Positions 58,419-64,000 of a stretch of DNA of 64,000 nucleotides are shown piece after piece. A program made the translations under genes and the position numbers. The notes under the pieces were generated by a model. It was not told the origin of the DNA. It ran no database searches and was given only the letters and a program-made list of their open reading frames with translations. Source of the stretch: Synechococcus sp. CC9605 (lineage in GTDB: Bacteria; Cyanobacteriota; Cyanobacteriia; PCC-6307; Cyanobiaceae); NCBI RefSeq assembly GCF_000012625.1, contig NC_007516.1:496001-560000 (forward strand), read 5' to 3'. The first letter of the stretch is position 1; each line of letters begins with the position of its first letter.

Positions 58419-60584
58419 TCAGCTGAGCGGTGCCACCGGGGTGGGCTGAGGCTCCACATCGGCAGCGTCGCCGGCCTGGGGCACGCCTCTCAGGGTGAGG
58501 TTGATGCGGCCGCGGTTGTCGATTTCGCGCACCCGCACGGTCACCTCGTCGCCCACCTTCACAACGTCTTCGACCTTCTCAACGCGAGCTTCGGAGAGCT
58601 GCGAGATGTGGATCATGCCTTCCTTGCCAGGGAGGATCTCCACGAAGGCGCCGATCGGGATGATCCGGGTGATCGAGCCGGAGAACACCTCGCCCTCGTT
58701 CACCTTGCGGGTCAGGCCTTCGATGATCTTCTGGGCTTCTTCAGCTGCAGCACCATCGTGGGAGGCGATGGTCACGATGCCGCCGTCCTCGATGTCGATC
58801 TTGGTGTTGGTGCGCTCGGTGATGCCTTTGATCGTGCGTCCACCTGGGCCGATCACGGTGCCGATCAACTCAGGATCAATGCGGAAGCTGAGCAGACGTG
58901 GGGCATGGGGAGACAGGTTGTCCCGAGGGGTGTCAATCGCCTCGAGCATCTTTTCGAGGATGTGGAGCCGTGCCGGACGTGCCTGGTTGACGGCTTCGGC
59001 CACCGTCTTCACCGAGAGGCCGGTGATCTTCATGTCCATCTGCAGGGCTGTGATGCCCTTCTCGCTACCGGCCACCTTGAAGTCCATATCACCAAGGAAG
59101 TCCTCGATGCCTTGGATGTCGGTGAGGATCCGCACCTCATCGCCCTCTTTGATCAGACCCATGGCAGCGCCACTCACCGGGGCCTTTAGCGGCACACCGG
59201 CATCCATCAGCGACAGGGTGCTGCCGCAGACGGAACCCATCGAGGTGGAGCCATTGGAGCTGAGCACTTCGCTCACCACACGCACTACGTAGGGGAAGGT
59301 GTCTTTCTCGGGAAGCACCGGAAGAATGGCGCGTTCGGCCAGTGCGCCATGGCCGATCTCACGACGACCGGGGGAGCGCATCGGCCGCGTTTCACCGACG
59401 GAGTAAGGAGGGAAGTTGTAGTGGTGCAGGTACAGCTTCTCGGTGTTGGGATGGAGATCGTCCATCTCCTGGGCATCGCTGGGGGTGCCCAGCGTTGCGG
59501 TGGAGAGCACCTGGGTGAGTCCGCGCTGGAACAGACCGGAGCCATGCACCCGGCGCGGCAGCACGCCGGCCATGGCGCTGATCTGACGCACCTCGTCGAG
59601 GCCGCGTCCGTCCACACGCTTGCCGTCCTTGAGAATCTGCTGACGCATCAGCTTCTTGGTCAGCGCCTTGAAGCTGTTGCCAAGGAGTTTGGGGCTGCTG
59701 GCCAGAGCCTGGCGAACGGCATGGTCTTCCTTCAGACCTGCGATGGTCTCGGACACCTCGCCCTTCACGGTTTCCAGGGCTGTGTCCCGCTCGTCCTTGC
59801 TCTGATCAAATTTGCTGAGGACGGCGCTGATCGCTTTGCTGCACTGCTTCTCCAGGTAGGCGGGAACGGTGCTGTCTTCGTCCGGTTTCTCCGGCTTCAC
59901 CTGAGTGATGCCCAGATCCTTCAGCAGTTGTTCCTGAGCCTTGATTAGTTCGCAAATGGCTTCGTAACCGAAATCGATCGCCTCGATCACGTCCTGCTCG
60001 GGCAGCTGGTTGGCGCCGGCCTCGACCATCACCACGCCGTCGGGGGTGCCGGCAACCACCAGGTCCAGATCACCCCGTTCGATCTCCCGGTAACTCGGGT
60101 TGAGGACGAAGTCATCGCCCAGCAGGCCCACCCGAACGGCTGCCATCGGGCCGTTGAAGGGGATGCCCGCCAGAAGCGTGGCAATCGAGGCGCCCGTCAC
60201 CGCCAGAACATCGGCGGGGACCCGCTCATCGAGGGACAGGCAGGTGGCCACCACCTGCAGGTCGTCGCGCAGCCAGCTGGGGAAGAGCGGCCGCATGGGG
60301 CGGTCAATCAGTCGAGCGGTGAGAGTGGCGCGTTCAGGTGGGCGGCTCTCACGACGCATGTAGCTGCCGGGAATGCGGCCGGCTGCATAAAGCCGCTCTT
60401 CGTAGTCGCAGATCAGCGGCAGAAAATCAATGCCTTCACGACCGCCCGAACGGGTTGCGGTCACAAGCACGGCGGTGTCGCCACACTCCACCAAGACGGA
60501 TCCTCCCGCCTGAGGGGCGAAGCGCCCGGTGGTCAGTCGAATCTCGCGTCCGTCAAAGGAGATCGACTGGGTTTGTCCTTGCAC
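58419..60584 (-). CDS. pnp: Polyribonucleotide nucleotidyltransferase (PNPase)
   Basis: 721 aa, GTG start. Two RNase PH domains (first ~10-230; second ~320-550 with [15 protein letters not shown]-like [20 protein letters not shown]), an all-helical linker, KH domain ([20 protein letters not shown], ~560-620) and S1 domain ([20 protein letters not shown], ~630-700). Phosphorolytic 3'-5' RNA decay and, in cyanobacteria, tail synthesis. Convergent with cysQ. Confidence 0.97.
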   Translation of the reverse strand: MQGQTQSISFDGREIRLTTGRFAPQAGGSVLVECGDTAVLVTATRSGGREGIDFLPLICDYEERLYAAGRIPGSYMRRESRPPERATLTARLIDRPMRPLFPSWLRDDLQVVATCLSLDERVPADVLAVTGASIATLLAGIPFNGPMAAVRVGLLGDDFVLNPSYREIERGDLDLVVAGTPDGVVMVEAGANQLPEQDVIEAIDFGYEAICELIKAQEQLLKDLGITQVKPEKPDEDSTVPAYLEKQCSKAISAVLSKFDQSKDERDTALETVKGEVSETIAGLKEDHAVRQALASSPKLLGNSFKALTKKLMRQQILKDGKRVDGRGLDEVRQISAMAGVLPRRVHGSGLFQRGLTQVLSTATLGTPSDAQEMDDLHPNTEKLYLHHYNFPPYSVGETRPMRSPGRREIGHGALAERAILPVLPEKDTFPYVVRVVSEVLSSNGSTSMGSVCGSTLSLMDAGVPLKAPVSGAAMGLIKEGDEVRILTDIQGIEDFLGDMDFKVAGSEKGITALQMDMKITGLSVKTVAEAVNQARPARLHILEKMLEAIDTPRDNLSPHAPRLLSFRIDPELIGTVIGPGGRTIKGITERTNTKIDIEDGGIVTIASHDGAAAEEAQKIIEGLTRKVNEGEVFSGSITRIIPIGAFVEILPGKEGMIHISQLSEARVEKVEDVVKVGDEVTVRVREIDNRGRINLTLRGVPQAGDAADVEPQPTPVAPLS

Positions 60585-60646
60585 GACGTCTTATGTCCTT
60601 TTGTCAATCCCAAGTCTGACATTTCATGGCTGCCCTTCACAAGAAA

Positions 60647-60665
60647 GGGGAGGCCAAGCCTCCCC
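60647..60665 (-). terminator. rpsN terminator
   Basis: GGGGAGGC-TTG-GCCTCCCC on the minus strand followed by TTTCTTGT, 25 bp after the rpsN stop. Confidence 0.75.
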
Positions 60666-60690
60666 TCACGACGCTATGGCGACGAGCTGA

Positions 60691-60993
60691 TCACCAGCTG
60701 GACTTGACCACGCCGGGCAGCTCTCCTTTGTGGGCGCGCTCACGCAGCTGGTTACGGCAAAGACCGAAATCGCGATAAACGCCGCGGGGTTTGCCGGTGG
60801 CCCAGCAGCGGTTGCGCACACGGATGCGTGCGCTGTTGCGAGGCAGAGCCTGAATCTTGCGATGGATCTCCAGGCGATCCATCGGATCTTCGGCTGCGTT
60901 GAAGGCTGCCATCAGTGCTGCGCGCTTGGCCGCATAGCGCTCAACCGTTTTCTTGCGCTTCACATCGCGAGCGATCATCGACTTCTTGGCCAT
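60691..60993 (-). CDS. rpsN: 30S ribosomal protein S14
   Basis: 100 aa from ATG 60993 ([20 protein letters not shown]). The long, zinc-free S14 type: [20 protein letters not shown] and [20 protein letters not shown]. Part of the 30S head. Longer upstream frame rejected because the family starts at MAKKS. Confidence 0.97.
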   Translation of the reverse strand: MAKKSMIARDVKRKKTVERYAAKRAALMAAFNAAEDPMDRLEIHRKIQALPRNSARIRVRNRCWATGKPRGVYRDFGLCRNQLRERAHKGELPGVVKSSW

Positions 60994-61050
60994 GCAGCTG
61001 AGGGCAGCGAGTGAACGAATCGTCAACGATACACGGGCGTCTTCGCCCGC

Positions 61051-62133
61051 TCAGCGACCCATCAATTGCTGGACCACCGGCAGTTGTGTGGTGTCACGCA
61101 CGATCAGCACAAGCGTGAGCCCCACCAGAAGAAGAAAACCGGATTGCACGAAGGCCATTTGGATCCGTTCCGACACCGGACGACCCCGAACGGACTGAAT
61201 CGCGAGCATCATCATCTGCCAGCCATCAAGCAGCGGCAGCGGCAGGGAATTGAGCACGGCCAAATTGATTGAGATCAGGGCTGAGAACAGCGCCAACCCG
61301 GATCCCCCCTGCTGGCTGAGCTGAGCGCCCATCTCAACGATCTTCACGGGACCACTCACCTGGCCTGCCGTGGCTCGGAAGTTGGTCAGGAGCCCGGCGT
61401 AGCCGCGCACGGTTTGCTCCAGCATTTGGCTGAATTGCGAGCCGGTGGTGAGCACCAGTTCACCGGGATTGTGCACGGGGCGCATCTCCCCACTGATGTT
61501 GGCCTGCAGCTGGGCACCGATTTTTCCTGTGCCCTGTTGATCCTCGGGGATCAGTTCAACGGTTGAGGTCGCGTCGCCCCGCTTTCGCTCCACACGAATG
61601 GGTTGCTCGGGTGCTGCTTTCACATCCCGCACCATCGCGGCAACGCCCCGTTGTCCTGCGGCGAGGGGTTGGTCATTCAGACTGAGGATCTGGTCGCCTG
61701 CACGAAGCCCGGAGCGGGCGGCAGCACCACCCGGTTGCACCTGAACCACGAGGACCCCGGGATCTGGCGCGGCGGGCACGCCGACAATCGCTGCCTGAGC
61801 GAACAGCACCACCAGTGCCAAGGCCAGGTTGGCCAACACGCCTGCAGCAACCACCAAGGCCTGCTGGGGGATCGGCCGGTTGCGCAGCAGATCCGGATCA
61901 TCAGCAGGGATCGTGCTCTCCTCGTCGTCGTCGGGGAAGGCAACGAAACCACCCAGGGGCAGCAGCCGCAGGGCGTAGGTCACCCCACGCCGTTGTTTCT
62001 TGATCAGGGCTGGGCCAAAGCCAATGGAAAAGCCGCTGACGTGAATTCCCTGGAGTGTCGCAGCGAGGAAATGGCCGGCCTCATGCACCACGATCAGCAG
62101 GGCTAGCACCAAAAGGGCGGCCAACACGTTCAT
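61051..62133 (-). CDS. rseP: RIP metalloprotease RseP (site-2 protease)
   Basis: 360-aa membrane metalloprotease. HEAGH motif at ~17-21 (VVHEAGHFLAATLQG), PDZ domain (~120-200, GAAARSGLRAGDQILSL) and second metal-ligand motif NSLPLPLLDGWQMM near ~295, with four transmembrane helices. Cleaves membrane anchors such as anti-sigma factors. Lies 24 bp after serS, so likely co-transcribed. Confidence 0.95.
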   Translation of the reverse strand: MNVLAALLVLALLIVVHEAGHFLAATLQGIHVSGFSIGFGPALIKKQRRGVTYALRLLPLGGFVAFPDDDEESTIPADDPDLLRNRPIPQQALVVAAGVLANLALALVVLFAQAAIVGVPAAPDPGVLVVQVQPGGAAARSGLRAGDQILSLNDQPLAAGQRGVAAMVRDVKAAPEQPIRVERKRGDATSTVELIPEDQQGTGKIGAQLQANISGEMRPVHNPGELVLTTGSQFSQMLEQTVRGYAGLLTNFRATAGQVSGPVKIVEMGAQLSQQGGSGLALFSALISINLAVLNSLPLPLLDGWQMMMLAIQSVRGRPVSERIQMAFVQSGFLLLVGLTLVLIVRDTTQLPVVQQLMGR

Positions 62134-62157
62134 ATGTCCATCAGGAATCCAGTCGGG

Positions 62158-63435
62158 TCATTCTGGCTGGAGTCGCTCGCGGCCGACGTAGGGCACCAGA
62201 GCTTTGGGCAGCAGGACGCTGCCGTCGGACTGTTGGCCGTTCTCCAACAGAGCCGCCATGGTTCTGCCGACGGCCAGGCCACTTCCATTCAGGGTGTGCA
62301 CCAATTTCGTGGCCTTGCCTTCTTTGGTGCGGATTGAGGACCGTCGTGCCTGAAAATCGCCACAGACGCTGCAACTGGAGATTTCCCGGTAAGCCCCTGC
62401 TCCCGGCAGCCACACCTCGAGGTCGTAGGTCCGGCGGGCGGAAAAGCCGAGGTCGGCGGTGCAAAGGTCCAAGACCCGATAAGGAAGCTCCAGCGCCTGA
62501 AGCACGGCTTCTGCATCGGCCGTGATCCGTTGGTGCGCCTCGTCGGAGTGATCGGGGTGCACAAACCAGTACAGCTCCACCTTGTTGAACTGGTGCAGGC
62601 GGATCAAGCCACGGGTGTCGCGGCCGTAGCTGCCGGCCTCACGGCGGAAGCAGGGGCTGTAGGCGGCATAACGGAGGGGCAGTTGGTCTGCCGGGATGAT
62701 TTCGTCCCGGTGCAGGGAGGTCACCGGCACCTCAGCGGTTGGAGTTAGCCAGAGGTCGTCCTCCGCGCACCGGAAGCTTTCCTCGGCGAACTTGGGCAGC
62801 TGCCCTGATCCGGTGAGGCTGGCGCTGTTCACCAGCACCGGGGGCAGCACCTCGCGGTAACCCTTGCTCGTGTGGAGGTCGAGCATGAAATTGATCAGGG
62901 CACGCTCCAGCCGTGCCCCTTGCCCCATCAGCGTGACGAAACGGCTCTGCGCAATGCGGACGGAGCGTTCGGTGTCGAACAGCTGCAGCCTCTCGGCGAT
63001 CTGCCAGTGCTCGTAGAGGCCGTCATCAACCCGGGGGGTTCCCCAGCGGCGCACTTCAACGTTGTCGTCTTCACTCCGCCCATCCGGGCAGGCTTCTGAA
63101 GGCAGGTTGGGGAACCCCAGCAGCTGCTGCTTGAGCTCACTGGAAAGCTGCTTTTCCTCCTCCTCCAGCACCGCCACCTTCTGCTTGATGGCATTGCCCT
63201 GCTGGCGGAGTTCGGCGACCTCGTCGCCTTTGGGATCGGCGCCCGACTTAATGCGTTGGCCAACCTCCTTGCCGATCCGGTTGCCTTCCGCCTGCAGGCC
63301 GCTGCGTTGTTGCTCTAGATCGCGCTGCTGCTGGGCAATCAGCTGCAGTTTGGTGAGATCAACTGCCTTACCTCGACGCCCCAGTTGCTGGGCGATCGTT
63401 TCGGGGTTGTCACGCACAAGGCGCTGATCGAGCAC
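62158..63435 (-). CDS. serS: Seryl-tRNA synthetase
   Basis: 425 aa, GTG start. N-terminal tRNA-binding coiled coil (~30-105, [20 protein letters not shown]) and class II catalytic core: motif 2 in [20 protein letters not shown] and motif 3 in [20 protein letters not shown]. Charges tRNA-Ser. First gene of the serS-rseP pair. Confidence 0.97.
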   Translation of the reverse strand: MLDQRLVRDNPETIAQQLGRRGKAVDLTKLQLIAQQQRDLEQQRSGLQAEGNRIGKEVGQRIKSGADPKGDEVAELRQQGNAIKQKVAVLEEEEKQLSSELKQQLLGFPNLPSEACPDGRSEDDNVEVRRWGTPRVDDGLYEHWQIAERLQLFDTERSVRIAQSRFVTLMGQGARLERALINFMLDLHTSKGYREVLPPVLVNSASLTGSGQLPKFAEESFRCAEDDLWLTPTAEVPVTSLHRDEIIPADQLPLRYAAYSPCFRREAGSYGRDTRGLIRLHQFNKVELYWFVHPDHSDEAHQRITADAEAVLQALELPYRVLDLCTADLGFSARRTYDLEVWLPGAGAYREISSCSVCGDFQARRSSIRTKEGKATKLVHTLNGSGLAVGRTMAALLENGQQSDGSVLLPKALVPYVGRERLQPE

Positions 63436-63477
63436 GGTTTCAGGGGCGTCAGCGCCGGCAGCCTATGGCAGTCCGTT

Positions 63478-63639
63478 TCAGAGCACTTGGCCAACCATCA
63501 CCGCAGCAATGCCTGAGAACAGGGTGATGCCAAGGGCAGTGAGGGGGCTTTGCCCCTGGGCCACGGCCATGGTCGTGATCACACCGGCACCAAGGCAGGC
63601 CACGCAGAGCTGAGTGGCGATGTCGTTGCGGCTCTCCAC
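63478..63639 (-). CDS. Small membrane protein
   Basis: 53 aa from GTG 63639: ESRNDIATQLCVACLGAGVI then a second hydrophobic segment LTALGITLFSGIAAVMVGQV. Two transmembrane helices. Between the AAA+ gene and serS on the same strand. Looks like a conserved picocyanobacterial gene of unknown function; the open frame extends ~25 codons upstream. Confidence 0.6.
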   Translation of the reverse strand: MESRNDIATQLCVACLGAGVITTMAVAQGQSPLTALGITLFSGIAAVMVGQVL

Positions 63640-63717
63640 ATTGGTCCTGCTGTTGATGGGACCGTAGGGAGCGCGCCGGCCAGCGACTTGCCCAAGGCTG
63701 GCGTTCGTTACGCCGCG

Positions 63718-64000
63718 TCAGGCTTCGTTACCTGCAGCAACAGAGGCGGGGCGGGCGCGGCCGCCGGCAGCCCACTGCTTTAGCCGCTCGAGCTGTTCGC
63801 TTGCGGTGCGGGAGAGGGGGATGAGCTGGGAGGCCGCTCCAATCAGATCCGGCTCCGTCAACTCACGGTTGTCGGCGAAGGCCAAGTGCATCGCTTCGAT
63901 CACGGTCTGCTCCAGCTCTGCTCCGGAGAAGCCCTCACTGCGGCTCACCACCGTGTCCAGGGGAAGCTTCAGCCCCGGGCGTCTCCGTTCCAGATGCAGC
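63718..64000 (-). CDS. AAA+ ATPase, Ycf46-like (N-terminus beyond window)
   Basis: C-terminal ~93 residues of an AAA+ ATPase, frame open to the window edge: LHLERRRPGLKLPLDTVVSR then SEGFSGAELEQTVIEAMHLA, the small helical domain with the sensor-2 region. Arrangement fits Ycf46 of cyanobacteria and plastids or a related AAA protein rather than FtsH, which would continue into a protease domain. Confidence 0.75.
   Translation of the reverse strand, partial: LHLERRRPGLKLPLDTVVSRSEGFSGAELEQTVIEAMHLAFADNRELTEPDLIGAASQLIPLSRTASEQLERLKQWAAGGRARPASVAAGNEA

Noticed and set aside
58495-59292. Long forward frames opposite pnp
   Set aside because: Antisense shadows; pnp is complete on the other strand.

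Overview
The window is chromosomal DNA of a marine picocyanobacterium, most likely a marine Synechococcus. The evidence is psbA (D1), a CP12-type protein, DUF2301, DUF3288, DUF3303, DUF4278, DUF1651 and DUF3104 type small proteins, G+C-rich core genes, and glutamine-II (downstream-peptide) riboswitch-like leaders. The species cannot be fixed from the sequence alone.

Layout. 1-21 kb is ordinary core genome: a SulP transporter (cut by the window start), a thioredoxin-like protein, a J-domain chaperone, hemB, a VOC protein, mutS2, a sugar-type ABC ATPase, obgE, a CP12 variant, an ABC-F ATPase, DUF2301, a glutathionyl-hydroquinone-reductase-like protein, an aspartoacylase-like protein, psbA (Glu130 form), an acetolactate-synthase-like TPP enzyme, a carboxymuconolactone-decarboxylase-like protein, DUF389 and SPFH membrane proteins. 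21-25.7 kb is a zone of small conserved cyanobacterial proteins. 55.5-64 kb is core again: tRNA-Arg(UCU), rsmI, cysQ, pnp, rpsN, rseP, serS, and an AAA+ ATPase cut by the window end.

25.8-55.4 kb is a composite genomic island. A complete tRNA-Arg gene closes it on the right (55438-55511). Four truncated copies of that tRNA's 3' half lie in the same orientation at 25781, 28885, 37390 and 45030 and divide the island into four tandem segments, called here E4 (3.1 kb), E3 (8.5 kb), E2 (7.6 kb) and E1 (10.4 kb). This is the pattern expected from repeated site-specific integration at one tRNA.

E1, next to the tRNA, looks like a complete phage-satellite or tycheposon-like element. It has a tyrosine integrase beside the att site, repeated TGCACGGAA arm-type sites in both arms, a small helix-turn-helix protein, a 902-aa primase-SF3 helicase, an iteron-like array of CCGGACA/TGTCCGG repeats that could be its origin, a second very small tyrosine recombinase, a candidate terminase small subunit, and cargo rich in exported proteins. 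E2 carries the same left arm as E1 but no integrase, so it may be mobilised in trans. Its cargo includes a GAF-sulfotransferase fusion, a glutathione transferase and a DUF1254/DUF1214 protein, and fragments of a large terminase lie at both of its ends. E3 carries another decayed large terminase and many small or duplicated genes. E4 holds small proteins, a diverged duplicate of a pre-island segment and an HNH nuclease remnant.

The clearest candidates for something not yet described are the E1 satellite with its iterons and arm sites, the terminase split across the ends of E2, the GAF-sulfotransferase, a secreted protein family shared by E3 and E1, and a paired-motif structured RNA candidate present both before the island and inside E2. 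Several genes carry single lesions (amber codon, frameshifts, lost start) that could be real decay or sequencing errors.
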